From an uncultured Muribaculaceae bacterium (lineage in GTDB: Bacteria > Bacteroidota > Bacteroidia > Bacteroidales > Muribaculaceae), in NCBI GenBank assembly GCA_910577315.1, contig CAJTME010000003.1:124001-188000 (forward strand): 64,000 bases of DNA. The letters are read 5' to 3'. Positions within the stretch are counted from its first letter, which is position 1, and each line of letters starts with the position of its first letter. Of the stretch, positions 35,557-45,621 are shown one piece after another. The translations under genes were made by a program, and so were the position numbers. The notes under the pieces are model-generated. The model was given only the letters and a program-made list of their open reading frames with translations, did not search any database and had not been told where the DNA came from.

Positions 35557-38430
35557 TCACTTCTTGACAGAGGCCTTGCGGCGGCTGTCGGTGAGGTATG
35601 CCACGGGGGCTGCCACGTAGATGGTGGCGAGGGTACCGATAATCACACCGAAGAGCATCGCAAAGGTGAACGAACGGATTGCGTCGCCACCGAGGATGAA
35701 GATGCACAGCAGCACGAGCAGGGTCGAGCATGAGGTCATGATGGTACGGCCGAGGGTTGAGTTGATCGACTTGTTGATGGTGGTGTAGAAGTCCTGCTTG
35801 GGATAGAGGCCTACATTCTCACGCACGCGGTCAAACACAACCACGGTATCGTTGATCTGATAACCGATGACGGTCAGGATAGCGGCGATGAAGGTCTGGT
35901 CGATTTCCATAGCGAAGGGCAGCACACCCCAGAACAGGGAGTAGAAGCCGATAATCGAGAAGGCGGTGAAAGCCACGGCTGCGAGAGCGCCGACCGAGAA
36001 GGCGACGTTGCGGAAACGCAGCAGGATGTAGAGGAACATGGCGATGAGGGCGATGGTCACGGCGATATAAGCGTCCGTGCGCATGTCGTCGGCAACCGAC
36101 GGGCCAACCTTCTGCGACGATACGATACCCTGGGAGGCGTCGGTTGTCGAGAATTCGGCGGCGGTCATGCCCTCGCGGAGGTAAGGCTTGAGGCCTTCAA
36201 AGAGCTTGCCTGTGATTTCTTTTTCAGTGTTGGCGTCTTCGTCCTTGATTTTGTAGTTGGTCGACACGCGCACCTGGTTGGAGCTTTCGATGGTGATTAC
36301 CGAGAGGGAAGCGCCGGGGAACTGGGGAGCGAGGGCTTCCTGGAGGTCGGTGGTCGATACGGGTTTCTCAAACTTCACGATGTAGTTGCGACCACCCGAG
36401 AAGTCGATGCCCTGGTTGAGGCCGCGGGCAAAGAGCGAGATGGCAACCACGGCCACGATGATTCCGACGATGGAGAAGGAAACCTTGCGGGTGCCGAGGA
36501 AGTTGTAGTGGGCGTTGACGAACATCTTGCGCGACAGCGAGGTCGAGAAGGTCTCGTTCTCGAAGCTCTTGGCCTTGGAGAACCAGAGGAAGAACAGACG
36601 GCTGAGGTAAACAGCGGTGAAGAACGAGCAGATAAGGCCGATGATCAGCGTGGTTGCGAAGCCTTTGATGGGGCCAGTGCCGAAGAGCAGCAGAATCACG
36701 CCGGTGATAATCGAGGTGAGGTTGGAGTCGAAGATGGCCGAGAAGGCGTTCGAGTAACCGTCGGCGAGAGCCTGGCGCACGTTCTTGCCGGCGCGGAGCT
36801 CTTCCTTGGTGCGCTCGAAGATGAGCACGTTGGCATCGACGGCCATACCGAGCGAGAGCACGATACCGGCGATACCCGAGAGGGTGAGCACTGCCTGGAA
36901 CGAGGCAAGGATTCCGAGGGTGAAGAAGAGGTTGCAGATGAGGCAGATGTTGGCGACGAGGCCGGGAACAAGGCCGTAGAATGCGCACATGAAGATCATC
37001 AGGAGCACGAGGGCCACGATGAACGAGATGAAACCTGCCTGGATGGCCTGGGCGCCGAGGCTCGGGCCGACAACCATATCGGAGATGATGTGTACTTTGG
37101 CATCCATCTTACCGCTCTTGAGGACGTTTGCGAGGTCTTTCGCTTCCTCAAGGTCGAAGTCGCCGGTAATCGAGGACTGGCCGCCTTCGATTGCCTGGTT
37201 GACGTTGGGCGCGGAATAAACCTGGTCGTCAAGGACGATGGCAACCTGCTTGCCGACGTTGGCAGCGGTGACGCGGGCCCATGCACGGGCGCCCTCGGGG
37301 TTCATGCGCATAGAAACTTCATTGCCGCGGAGGTTGTCGAAGTTGCTCGAAGCGTCGCTCACGGCCTTGCCGTCGAGGGCGGGCTTGCCGCCGGGAGCTT
37401 TGAGCGAGTAGAGGGCGTAGCCGAAGTTGTGCTCGGTGCCGTCGGCATCGGTGCGCACGGTGGGCTTCACGCTCCAGCGCAGCTTGAGGTCGGAGGGAAG
37501 GATGCTCTTGGCAGCCGGAGTGGCGAGGATTGCGTCGATACGGCTCATGGTAAGAGCATCGGGGGCAAAGCCGAGGGTTGCACCGTAGCCGGGGTTCTGC
37601 AGCAAGGCTGCGAGCGGAGCGACATTAACGGTGGAATCGTTCTGCAGACGGCCCACGAGGTTCATGAGCGCGCTCTGGAGCTCGGCAGCGGTGTAAGTCT
37701 CGTAGAACTCGAGGTTGGCCGAACGCTGGAGGAGTTCACGCACACGTTCGTGGTCTTTCACACCGGGAAGTTCAAGAAGGATCTGGCCGTCCTTGCCCTG
37801 GAGCACCTGGATGTTGGGCGAAACAACGCCGAACTGGTCGATACGGTTGCGGAGCACGTTGGTGGCGGAGTTGTCCACGCGGTCCTTGACCTCGCTCTTT
37901 AGCTTGGTGCGGACAGCGGCATCGTTTGAACCTGGTTCAACAAGACCCTGGAAAACGACAGAGAAGTCGGCCTGGGGCTTGCGCGAGCGGTATTCTTCGA
38001 CGAACGCGCCGACAAAGTCGTCGGTCTGGTGGGCGTCGATGCGCGAGTTGGCGGTGGCGATTGCCGATTCAAACACTGTGTCGGTGTCGCCGCTCTTCAT
38101 CGAGCGGAGCATGTCGGCCATGTCCACCTGAAGAATTACGTTCATACCGCCCTTGAGGTCAAGGCCGAGGCCAACGCCCCATTTCTGTACTTCACTGAGA
38201 GTGTAGCCCATCCACACGGGTTCCTCGGCGAGCGAGTCCATATAGTGCTTGTAGGCTTGGTTGTAGGCTGCGTCGTCGTTGTCGCCCGACATGATGAGAG
38301 CGTAGTTCTTGGCCTCGCCCTCATGCTTGTTGGATACAAACGTGAACGAGAGGTAGAACAGGCACACAAACACCAAGAAGATAGCGATAACACCGGCAAC
38401 GATGCTTCCTAAATTTCCTTTGCTTTGCAT
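35557..38430 (-). CDS. secDF: SecDF fusion protein
   Basis: This 957-residue integral membrane protein joins SecD and SecF in one chain, as is usual in Bacteroidetes. The SecD part has a first helix, a large periplasmic region (P1, residues about 60-450) and a six-helix core with GIAGIVLSLGMAVDANVLIFERTKEELRAG. The SecF part follows with GIDFSGGRNYIVKFE and LTVIGYQINDTVVVFDRVREN. It uses the proton motive force to pull translocating proteins out of SecYEG, and must support the many exported proteins in this window. It is bounded by hairpins on both sides and so appears monocistronic. Confidence 0.97.
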   Translation of the reverse strand: MQSKGNLGSIVAGVIAIFLVFVCLFYLSFTFVSNKHEGEAKNYALIMSGDNDDAAYNQAYKHYMDSLAEEPVWMGYTLSEVQKWGVGLGLDLKGGMNVILQVDMADMLRSMKSGDTDTVFESAIATANSRIDAHQTDDFVGAFVEEYRSRKPQADFSVVFQGLVEPGSNDAAVRTKLKSEVKDRVDNSATNVLRNRIDQFGVVSPNIQVLQGKDGQILLELPGVKDHERVRELLQRSANLEFYETYTAAELQSALMNLVGRLQNDSTVNVAPLAALLQNPGYGATLGFAPDALTMSRIDAILATPAAKSILPSDLKLRWSVKPTVRTDADGTEHNFGYALYSLKAPGGKPALDGKAVSDASSNFDNLRGNEVSMRMNPEGARAWARVTAANVGKQVAIVLDDQVYSAPNVNQAIEGGQSSITGDFDLEEAKDLANVLKSGKMDAKVHIISDMVVGPSLGAQAIQAGFISFIVALVLLMIFMCAFYGLVPGLVANICLICNLFFTLGILASFQAVLTLSGIAGIVLSLGMAVDANVLIFERTKEELRAGKNVRQALADGYSNAFSAIFDSNLTSIITGVILLLFGTGPIKGFATTLIIGLICSFFTAVYLSRLFFLWFSKAKSFENETFSTSLSRKMFVNAHYNFLGTRKVSFSIVGIIVAVVAISLFARGLNQGIDFSGGRNYIVKFEKPVSTTDLQEALAPQFPGASLSVITIESSNQVRVSTNYKIKDEDANTEKEITGKLFEGLKPYLREGMTAAEFSTTDASQGIVSSQKVGPSVADDMRTDAYIAVTIALIAMFLYILLRFRNVAFSVGALAAVAFTAFSIIGFYSLFWGVLPFAMEIDQTFIAAILTVIGYQINDTVVVFDRVRENVGLYPKQDFYTTINKSINSTLGRTIMTSCSTLLVLLCIFILGGDAIRSFTFAMLFGVIIGTLATIYVAAPVAYLTDSRRKASVKK

Positions 38431-38484
38431 GGATAAATGTATGGTTTAAAATTTGTTAATAGTATTCGGTCAAATTTCAGCTCG

Positions 38485-38492
38485 CAAATATA
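38485..38492 (-). promoter_or_regulatory. -7 promoter box for secDF
   Basis: TATATTTG reads on the minus strand 54 bp before the secDF start. A TTTG lies 23 nt further upstream, slightly beyond the standard spacing. Confidence 0.45.
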
Positions 38493-38538
38493 GCGATTTT
38501 TTTTGAAAAATACGGCAAATGAGGCGGCAAAATAGCTA

Positions 38539-38583
38539 AATACGCGCCAAAACCCGCCTCATGGACGGGTTTTGGCGCGTATT
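38539..38583 (-). terminator. Terminator after the TPR-barrel operon
   Basis: This is an 18-bp perfect inverted repeat with arms at 38539-38556 and 38566-38583 and a 9-nt loop, among the strongest hairpins in the window. It lies between the barrel gene stop and secDF. Confidence 0.8.
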
Positions 38584-38597
38584 ATGATGCAATTTCA

Positions 38598-40229
38598 TCA
38601 AAATTTCACTTCGACGCCGAAAAGACCATGTACTCCCTGCGAGTTTATCCAGCGCACGACCTCGTATCTCCGCGAGAGCATATTCTCGACCCGCGCGAAT
38701 ATTGTGAACGAGCCGGACAGCTTGTAATCGGCCGTGGCCGACAGATTGCTCACACAGCCAAGGTGGTACTCGTTTTCGGCACCTGAAAATGCCTTGCGGC
38801 CGCCACGGAATTCATATCCCGCACCGATGCTGAACTTGCTGAACGGCGTCACCCGCGCCGACGCGCTTATGATGGTGGAAGCGCGGTCATAGGTGCGGAA
38901 CCAGGCTTTATCGTAATCTGACGGAGCAAATTCGGCCGAAGCGTTCACACTCAGGATTCGCCATTCATAGCCGAGACGCAGTCCTGCATGCCATCCCTTC
39001 ACGTCGGTGGCCGCCCATGGTGTGGTAACTCCGCCTGTCAGCATGAGCCACTCGTTTGCCACGGCATAGCCTCCAAACAACTGGGCGCTGAAGCCCGAGA
39101 AAGGTCCGAAATTAAATCCAAGGTCAGCGGCCACAGGCACATCCGAGCGCCCGAGCGCCCGTGTAAGGAACTGATATTGGGTAATCTGACGGAGCGCGCT
39201 GAAAGAATTGACGACGTCGCCGCCCGAGATATCTGCCCAGACAGCGAATTGGGGCGTGGCGGCCCATTGCAGCCATAAATCGGGGGCAACATGAACTTTG
39301 GAGCCTTCTCCACCCGTGGCAAAATCGACTTTCAATCCGACCCGTGCGGTAATCGACCCTGTGGCAATGGCGTAGAATGGTTTTACACCGACTGTTCCAA
39401 AAGTGCAGGCATCGGCGCGGTCGGGCGGAGACGTGACAGCGCCCGTATGGACAAAATCGCCCTCGACGGCCACTCCGAAGCGCGACAGAGCGCCCACTGG
39501 CAGTGAACCTTCGGCTTCAAAACCATATTGCTGCTGGGAAATCCCGGATGATTCGTAAGGCTGTTTGTTAGCTTTGGCTGGCAGGGCATTCTCAAACATA
39601 CCCTTCACGGCAGCCGAATACTCCAAGTTGCCGACACTGCTTTTCCATCCAAGATTCAAACCTCCGGCGCTTATCTTTCGGTGAGTCCACTCGCTTGTCG
39701 ACTGCCGGATAAAGCTGTAATTTGCCGAAGCCGAAAAAGCCGACCGGCTGTTTGGACGCCAGCCGAAATCGAGGTTGACCGAAGGGAGCATCAGTGAATT
39801 GCTGTCCTCGTAGTAACCGGAAGGGACGTCGTAACTCTCGCAGATGTAACCCGCATCGATTCCGAACGAGAATCTTTCGGTTTCGACAATGCGGTATCCG
39901 CCAGTGACGCCGATGTTCAGGGTCGGGAAATATCCGATTGCCGCATACCCCCTGTACGGCGAAGGCTCAGCGGCCGCAGGGCCTGCAGAGGGGTCGAGGC
40001 GGGTAAACGAGCGTGTCAGCGGCGACAGGCGGTTATAGATGGATGGCTTGATAGCCACTGGTTCGAAAACGGGGAGAACGAGTTCTGGAGTAAGGCCGCC
40101 CAGGCGTGTGGCAGCCCGCTCGGCAGGTTCGACGGTGCGGTCAACCACCACCTCGGTTTTAAGGTCCTGAGCTGCGGCGGTAAGAGCCATTGAGGCCGTA
40201 ACAAATATGTTGAGAGCTTTAAATTTCAT
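38598..40229 (-). CDS. Outer-membrane beta-barrel protein, TonB-receptor-like without plug
   Basis: This 543-residue protein has a signal peptide (ending ALTAAAQ), a short proline-rich linker of about 80 residues and then some 430 residues of alternating amphipathic strands. It ends in LFGVEVKF, with FTIFARVENMLSRRYEVV resembling the last strands of TonB-dependent receptors. No TonB box or plug domain fits in the N-terminal segment. It starts 9 bp after the stop of the TPR gene, so the two are cotranscribed. The role is unknown; the pairing suggests a shared envelope function. Confidence 0.72.
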   Translation of the reverse strand: MKFKALNIFVTASMALTAAAQDLKTEVVVDRTVEPAERAATRLGGLTPELVLPVFEPVAIKPSIYNRLSPLTRSFTRLDPSAGPAAAEPSPYRGYAAIGYFPTLNIGVTGGYRIVETERFSFGIDAGYICESYDVPSGYYEDSNSLMLPSVNLDFGWRPNSRSAFSASANYSFIRQSTSEWTHRKISAGGLNLGWKSSVGNLEYSAAVKGMFENALPAKANKQPYESSGISQQQYGFEAEGSLPVGALSRFGVAVEGDFVHTGAVTSPPDRADACTFGTVGVKPFYAIATGSITARVGLKVDFATGGEGSKVHVAPDLWLQWAATPQFAVWADISGGDVVNSFSALRQITQYQFLTRALGRSDVPVAADLGFNFGPFSGFSAQLFGGYAVANEWLMLTGGVTTPWAATDVKGWHAGLRLGYEWRILSVNASAEFAPSDYDKAWFRTYDRASTIISASARVTPFSKFSIGAGYEFRGGRKAFSGAENEYHLGCVSNLSATADYKLSGSFTIFARVENMLSRRYEVVRWINSQGVHGLFGVEVKF

Positions 40230-40238
40230 TGTGACGTA

Positions 40239-43226
40239 TTATTTCAGCTTGGACAGGCGGGTGTCAATCATCTGGAAAATGTCGGTTTCGTTGCCGGGAT
40301 AGTTTTCGCGGAGCGAGTTCAGGTATTCGCGCGCCTCGAATGTCTTGCCGTCAGCGGCATATATGTCGCTCAGGAGGATGAAAGCCCGGGCCAGCCAATA
40401 GGTATGCGGCGTGGCCGAGTCAATCAGGGCCTCAACCTGGCGGCGCGCCTTGTCGCGCTCGCCGGCTTCGTTGTAGCTTTCGGCCAGATAGAAGGCGCTC
40501 TTGGCTCCGTAGAGATCATCAGTATTGGATGCCATTTCTGCCCACTGGCGCCTTGCCTCGGCGGTCTTGCCTGTGAGGTCCAGGGCAAGGGCGCGCGAGA
40601 ACTGAGCCTCATTGCGCTCTTCCGAACCCAGCGTCGAGGATGCGAGCAGGGCATCGGCGGCGGCAAGCACCCTCGGGTAATCCGAGAGGTCACGCGCAAC
40701 CCGCATTATGCCTGTGCGGGCGGCATTTAGGCTTTGGGGCGACGAGGCGCGGCTTTCAAGCGCCGTCCACGAGCGGAGGGCATCGCCGCCACGGCCCAGG
40801 GAATGTTCGGCAGTGGCTTTAACGGCCAGGGCGTTCTCGGCGAGTGATGAGTCGGGATATTTCTCAACAATCTCGGTCGCAAAGGTGAGGGCGTCGTTGG
40901 TGCGTCCCGCCTGGTCGGCGGCATCCATAAGGTAACCGAGGGCACGGGCACGGTATTCGCCGGCGGAATATTCGGTCAGGTACGATTCGAGACGGTTGGT
41001 CTCGCCGCGTGTGAGCCAGGCTTTTTCGGCTGCCTCGTATGTGAGGCGGTCGGCTTCGGCCACGTCAAGCTTCGGGGCATTGTCGACGGTTGCCAGCCAT
41101 GAGCCGAACTGCCCCAGGGTGCCGTCCTCAGCCGACAGGCGTTTCAGTTCGTCTACGGCCATGCGGGCCTCGTCGGAGGTGGGATACAGCCTCACCACAT
41201 CCTTGTACGACGCCACGGCCCCCTGGCGGTCGCCCGTATTGAGCTGGGTAAGGGCCATCTGGAGATAGCCGCGTCGTCCCTGTTCGGTCGAAGGATATTC
41301 GGACACGAGACGGCGGTAGGTGTCGAGGGCCGATTTGTTGTCGCCGAGCTGTATGTAGCTTTCAGTCATTTCGAGCAATGCGTCCGGCACGAGCGACGAG
41401 GTCGGGAATTCGTCAAGAAGACGGTTCACGGTGGCTATCTTGCCCTTATGGTCGCGGCGGTAGCCCTGTATGACGGCTTGCTGAAAAAGCGGATAATCGC
41501 CTGCCAACGGATTCATCGCATAGGCTTTCTCATAAAATTCAACAGCGGCCGGGAAGTCGGTGATGTAATATTTCGTGTCGCCGAGGCGGTTGAGGGCGTC
41601 AACCACCACATCCTGCCCGAGGCGTCCGGGAGCATCGACGACCTTCTGGAAATTCACGGCGGCATCCTTATAATCCTTGAGCGCGAAACGGGCATAGCCG
41701 AGGTCATACCGGGCCAACGAAACGTTGGGGTCCCCGGCTGGAGCGTTGCGCAGATAGTCGTTGAGACGGCGCACGGCCTCGGCGTGATTTCCGCTGCGGT
41801 AGAGCGCCTCGCCCAGCGACAGGTTGACGCGTGCGGCGGTGGCGGAATCATAACGGGAGAGGCGGTCGGCCTCGCCGAGATACTTCAACGCGTCGGCTGG
41901 GGTTCCGGCAGCCAGCGCGCGGGTCCCGAGGGCATACAGCACCTTCTGTTTGGCCCCGAGCACCTCGTCGGAGGGATTGACCATGCGGTTGATTGATTCA
42001 AGGGCTCCCTCGTAGTTCTGGTCACTCAGGTAGAGGCTGACCAGCGTGTTCTGTGCCACAGGGGCATGGGAGCCTGCGGGGAAATTGCGGAGGAATTCCT
42101 CGAATGTCTCTATGCGTCCGCCGAAGGGAGTGCGGCCACCGCTCAACTTTGCCACGGCATAGTTGTAGGCTGCCGCTTCGGCCACCTCGCGGTCAAAATC
42201 CATATTACGGGCCTTGTCAAAGGCAAATATGGCAGCAGAATTGTCGCCCCCCTGCATCAGGGCCTGACCAATGAACAGATAGGCGCTCTGTGCCATGGCG
42301 TCATCGGCGCCCGAAGCCACGGGCTCGAGATATTTCACGGCCGCCTCACCGTCGCCACGGTTGTATTCCGCAGTGCCGAGGATGTAGAGCGTTGACCGTT
42401 CGGGAGCTTCCGAGCGGGAGGCATATTGGCGAAGGTAGGGAAGCGCTTCGGCCTCATTGCCTTTCTGGAACAGGGATTCACCGGCGATACGGTTGGCCTC
42501 GACTGAATACTGGTCGTCACCGTTGCGCCATGCCAGCAGGTCGCGGGCCGAATAAAGGGCACGGTCGTAGTCGCCATCCATATAATATATCTGGGCAAGG
42601 TAATAATCGGCCATGTTGCCGGGAGGGACAAGGCGGTTGGATGCTTCCAGAAGCTTCTTGGCACGTGACAGGTCACGGCGAGTGTATGCGATATAGCCGA
42701 GATAGAAATCCGAGGCTTCGCGCCATTTTTTGTCGGCGCGCGCCGATTTGAACCGGCTCTCGGCCCGGTCAAGTTCGCCTATGGCGAGTAGGGCGCAGCC
42801 GCTGCGGTAAGACAGCTCGCCACGAAGACCGTCGGGAAGGGCAGCCGCATCAATCCGGTCGTACTCGGCCAATGCTGCCGCGGGGTCGGATTCAAGCAGA
42901 CAGTTGCCGAGCAACAGCCGGGCTTCCATGCGGTGAAGCGACGCAGCATAGTCGGAGAGGAACGATTTCAGGGCTCCAACTCCGCGGAGCGGGGACACTC
43001 CGGCTTCGGCACGTGCGAGCATCCATGCGACCTCCTCGCGCTCGTACGAGGAAAGGCACGAGCGGTCGAGCGATGCAATCTGGTCGATGCAACCGACATA
43101 GTTGCCGTCGTCCAACATCGCACCGGCGCGGTACAGGTAGCCCGAGCCGGCAGGAGAATTTATCTGGGCGCCGGCGGCGATTGTGCCTGCCAGCAACATG
43201 ACATTCAACAGCGAATTCCTTTTCAT
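40239..43226 (-). CDS. Periplasmic tetratricopeptide-repeat protein
   Basis: This 995-residue exported protein has a signal peptide (MKRNSLLNVMLLAGTIAAGAQ). Almost the entire mature chain is composed of TPR-like helix pairs (for example SLARYDLGYARFALKDYKDAAVNFQKVV and DALLEMTESYIQLGDNKSALDTYRRLVSEYP), about 20 or more repeats. These resemble the YbgF/CpoB and BamD-type TPRs of periplasmic scaffolds. It forms an operon with the downstream barrel gene. The ATG at 43226 is preferred over an in-frame TTG at 43232. Confidence 0.85.
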   Translation of the reverse strand: MKRNSLLNVMLLAGTIAAGAQINSPAGSGYLYRAGAMLDDGNYVGCIDQIASLDRSCLSSYEREEVAWMLARAEAGVSPLRGVGALKSFLSDYAASLHRMEARLLLGNCLLESDPAAALAEYDRIDAAALPDGLRGELSYRSGCALLAIGELDRAESRFKSARADKKWREASDFYLGYIAYTRRDLSRAKKLLEASNRLVPPGNMADYYLAQIYYMDGDYDRALYSARDLLAWRNGDDQYSVEANRIAGESLFQKGNEAEALPYLRQYASRSEAPERSTLYILGTAEYNRGDGEAAVKYLEPVASGADDAMAQSAYLFIGQALMQGGDNSAAIFAFDKARNMDFDREVAEAAAYNYAVAKLSGGRTPFGGRIETFEEFLRNFPAGSHAPVAQNTLVSLYLSDQNYEGALESINRMVNPSDEVLGAKQKVLYALGTRALAAGTPADALKYLGEADRLSRYDSATAARVNLSLGEALYRSGNHAEAVRRLNDYLRNAPAGDPNVSLARYDLGYARFALKDYKDAAVNFQKVVDAPGRLGQDVVVDALNRLGDTKYYITDFPAAVEFYEKAYAMNPLAGDYPLFQQAVIQGYRRDHKGKIATVNRLLDEFPTSSLVPDALLEMTESYIQLGDNKSALDTYRRLVSEYPSTEQGRRGYLQMALTQLNTGDRQGAVASYKDVVRLYPTSDEARMAVDELKRLSAEDGTLGQFGSWLATVDNAPKLDVAEADRLTYEAAEKAWLTRGETNRLESYLTEYSAGEYRARALGYLMDAADQAGRTNDALTFATEIVEKYPDSSLAENALAVKATAEHSLGRGGDALRSWTALESRASSPQSLNAARTGIMRVARDLSDYPRVLAAADALLASSTLGSEERNEAQFSRALALDLTGKTAEARRQWAEMASNTDDLYGAKSAFYLAESYNEAGERDKARRQVEALIDSATPHTYWLARAFILLSDIYAADGKTFEAREYLNSLRENYPGNETDIFQMIDTRLSKLK

Positions 43227-43244
43227 TATCAAAGAAAAATTTTA

Positions 43245-43252
43245 CAAAGATA
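43245..43252 (-). promoter_or_regulatory. -7 promoter box for the TPR-barrel operon
   Basis: TATCTTTG reads on the minus strand 18 bp before the TPR gene ATG. A TTG lies about 18 nt upstream of it. Confidence 0.5.
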
Positions 43253-43293
43253 ACCATTTTTTGATAAACACAATCCCGTAAAGGCAAAAGAGA

Positions 43294-43324
43294 TTGCCCC
43301 AATATATTTTTTTGATTAACTTTG
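43294..43324 (+). promoter_or_regulatory. Promoter for the flippase-like gene
   Basis: TTG at 43294-43296, 20 nt and TAACTTTG at 43317-43324 fit the consensus. The ATG at 43333 is only 8 bp beyond, so the leader would be very short or absent. Confidence 0.55.
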
Positions 43325-43332
43325 CCGCTGAA

Positions 43333-44385
43333 ATGACTGAGACTTCACACAATACGCACAACCAGGGAGGGTGGCTCACGGGGCTGCTCAAATTCGGCGT
43401 GCCAGTCGTTATAAGCGTCGGGCTTTGCTGGCTGCTGTTCCGCGACTTCGATTTCCGCGAGATGTGGCGCCTGATCCGCACCGAATGTCATTTCGGTTGG
43501 ATTGGCCTCGGACTGGCCATCAGCATAGGCTCGCATATATTCCGTGCCATGCGCTGGCAGATACAGCTGCGCGCCCTCGGCGTCAATCCACCCCTGTTCT
43601 ACCTTGTGCTGAGCATCTTCGGCACCTACGCCGTGAACCTCGTGTTTCCACGCCTCGGCGAGGTGTGGCGCACCGGCTACATTGCCGAGCGACAGCACGC
43701 CCCGTTCACCACGGTTTTCGGGTCGATGGTGGCCGACCGTCTGGCCGACACCGTCACGGTGGCGTTGCTTACGATATTTACCTTTATCGTGGCCTCGGGC
43801 TCGCTCCTGAGCTATCTCGCGCAGAACCAGGCCGTCTACGAAAGCCTCCGCTCTCTGGTACTCTCGCCATGGCTGTGGGGCGCCATCGTGGCGGCTGTCG
43901 CGTTTTGCTGGTGGTTCCTGCGGCGCAAGACCGGCAACCGTCTCGTGGTGAAAATCCAGAAGGCGGTCAAGGAGCTGTGGCAGGGATTCGCGGTAATCGT
44001 GTCAATGCCCGGCAAAGGGCGCTGGCTGCTGTTGACGGTTGGCGTGTGGGGTTGCTATTTCCTCCAGATGTACGTCCAGTTCTTCGCCTTCGGTTTCACG
44101 GCCGATGTGGCGGCTCAATACGGCGTGACGGCTGTGCTCGTCACCTTCGTCCTTTCGTCAATCTCGATGGGAGTGCCGTCCAACGGAGGCATCGGTCCCT
44201 GGCAGTGGGCCGTGATATTCGCCCTTGGCATATATGGCCTCGATGGAGCCCGCGCGGGTGCGTTCGCCAACCTGGTGCTGGGCTGCAACACCCTGCTGTT
44301 AATCGCGCTCGGCCTCTTCACGTTCGCTGCCATCGCCCTCAACAAACGTTCAATCACAAAACAAACCCAACATAAAACGAATTAA
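43333..44385 (+). CDS. YbhN/UPF0104-family membrane protein (lysylphosphatidylglycerol synthase TM-like)
   Basis: This 350-residue integral membrane protein has about eight helices and UPF0104 signatures: HIFRAMRWQIQLRALG, then VNLVFPRLGEVWRTGYIAER and SISMGVPSNGGIGPWQWAV. Relatives include the membrane part of MprF and YbhN, which are linked to lipid flipping or translocation. The soluble synthase half of MprF is absent. The ATG at 43333 is chosen because the upstream frame overlaps the promoter. It lies 4 bp before the dehydrogenase gene; the two may be coexpressed, but their roles are not obviously linked. Confidence 0.82.
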   Translation: MTETSHNTHNQGGWLTGLLKFGVPVVISVGLCWLLFRDFDFREMWRLIRTECHFGWIGLGLAISIGSHIFRAMRWQIQLRALGVNPPLFYLVLSIFGTYAVNLVFPRLGEVWRTGYIAERQHAPFTTVFGSMVADRLADTVTVALLTIFTFIVASGSLLSYLAQNQAVYESLRSLVLSPWLWGAIVAAVAFCWWFLRRKTGNRLVVKIQKAVKELWQGFAVIVSMPGKGRWLLLTVGVWGCYFLQMYVQFFAFGFTADVAAQYGVTAVLVTFVLSSISMGVPSNGGIGPWQWAVIFALGIYGLDGARAGAFANLVLGCNTLLLIALGLFTFAAIALNKRSITKQTQHKTN

Positions 44386-44389
44386 GTAA

Positions 44390-45601
44390 ATGGCAAAAGT
44401 CATTATCATCGGCGCCGGAGGCGTCGGCACCGTCGTGGCGCACAAATGCGCCCAAAATCCCGAGGTGTTCACCGAAATCGTCATCGCCTCGCGCAACAAA
44501 GCCAAGTGCGACGCCCTGGCCAAGGCCATCGGCGCCCCCAACATCACCACCGACCGCGTGGACGCCGACAATGTCAACGAACTCATCGAGCTGTTCCGCC
44601 GCCACAAGCCCGAAATGGTGATAAACGTGGCTCTTCCCTACCAGGACCTCACCATCATGGACGCATGCCTCGAATGTGGCGTGAACTATCTCGACACGGC
44701 CAACTACGAGCCGCGCGACGAGGCCCATTTTGAATACTCGTGGCAGTGGGCCTACCGCGAACGCTTCGAGAAAGCCGGCCTGACCGCCATCCTCGGCTGC
44801 GGTTTCGACCCGGGCGTTTCGGGCGTATTCACGGCCTACGCCGCCAAGCATTACTTCTCGGAGATGGAATATCTCGACATCGTCGACTGCAACGCCGGCA
44901 ACCACGGCAAGGCCTTCGCCACCAACTTCAATCCCGAAATCAACATCCGCGAGATAACCCAGAACGGACGCTACTACAAGAACGGCGAGTGGATTTCGAC
45001 CAAGCCGCTCGAGGTGCACATGGACCTTACCTACCCCAACATCGGCGCACGCGACTCCTACCTGCTCTATCACGAGGAACTTGAATCGCTCGTGCAGAAC
45101 TTCCCCACCATCAAGCGCGCCCGCTTCTGGATGACCTTCGGACAGGAATACCTGACCCACCTGCGCGTCATTCAGGACATAGGCATGGCCCGCATCGACG
45201 AAATTGACTACAACGGCACCAAAATAGTGCCCCTGCAGTTCCTCAAGGCCGTCCTTCCCAATCCCCAAGAACTTGGCGAGAACTATCACGGCGAGACATC
45301 CATCGGCTGCCGCATCTCGGGCCTCGACAAGGATGGCAAACCCATGACCTACTACATCTTCAACAACTGCTCGCACGAGGCGGCATACAAGGAAACCGGC
45401 ACCCAGGCCGTCAGCTACACCACCGGCGTGCCCGCAATGACAGGCGCCATGATGTTCCTCACCGGCAAGTGGGTTAAGCCCGGCGTACACAACGTGGAGG
45501 AATTCGATCCCGATCCCTTCCTGGCCGAAGTCGCAAAACAAGGCCTCCCCTGGCACGAAATCCTCAACGCCCCCCTCGAAGTCGACGCCATCGACAATTA
45601 A
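44390..45601 (+). CDS. Saccharopine dehydrogenase-like protein, probable carboxynorspermidine synthase
   Basis: This 403-residue cytosolic enzyme has an N-terminal Rossmann fold (VIIIGAGGVGTVVAHKCA) and the saccharopine dehydrogenase domain arrangement, with CGFDPGVSGVFTAYAAKHYF, the LEVHMDLTYPNIG block and HVGxS-like CRISGLDKDGKP. It most resembles carboxynorspermidine (carboxyspermidine) synthase, which reductively condenses aspartate semialdehyde with a diamine in alternative polyamine synthesis. The partner decarboxylase nspC is not in the window. A strong hairpin follows. Confidence 0.85.
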   Translation: MAKVIIIGAGGVGTVVAHKCAQNPEVFTEIVIASRNKAKCDALAKAIGAPNITTDRVDADNVNELIELFRRHKPEMVINVALPYQDLTIMDACLECGVNYLDTANYEPRDEAHFEYSWQWAYRERFEKAGLTAILGCGFDPGVSGVFTAYAAKHYFSEMEYLDIVDCNAGNHGKAFATNFNPEINIREITQNGRYYKNGEWISTKPLEVHMDLTYPNIGARDSYLLYHEELESLVQNFPTIKRARFWMTFGQEYLTHLRVIQDIGMARIDEIDYNGTKIVPLQFLKAVLPNPQELGENYHGETSIGCRISGLDKDGKPMTYYIFNNCSHEAAYKETGTQAVSYTTGVPAMTGAMMFLTGKWVKPGVHNVEEFDPDPFLAEVAKQGLPWHEILNAPLEVDAIDN

Positions 45602-45621
45602 CCTAACCTCCATCAAATAAT

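Noticed and set aside
36508..37902. 464-codon plus-strand open frame opposite secDF.
   Set aside because: Composition is Glu/Val/Gly/Asp-rich and low in information, with no domain; secDF is unambiguous.
44354..45616. 420-codon minus-strand frame opposite the dehydrogenase.
   Set aside because: Antisense shadow; the Rossmann fold and saccharopine dehydrogenase blocks lie on the plus strand.
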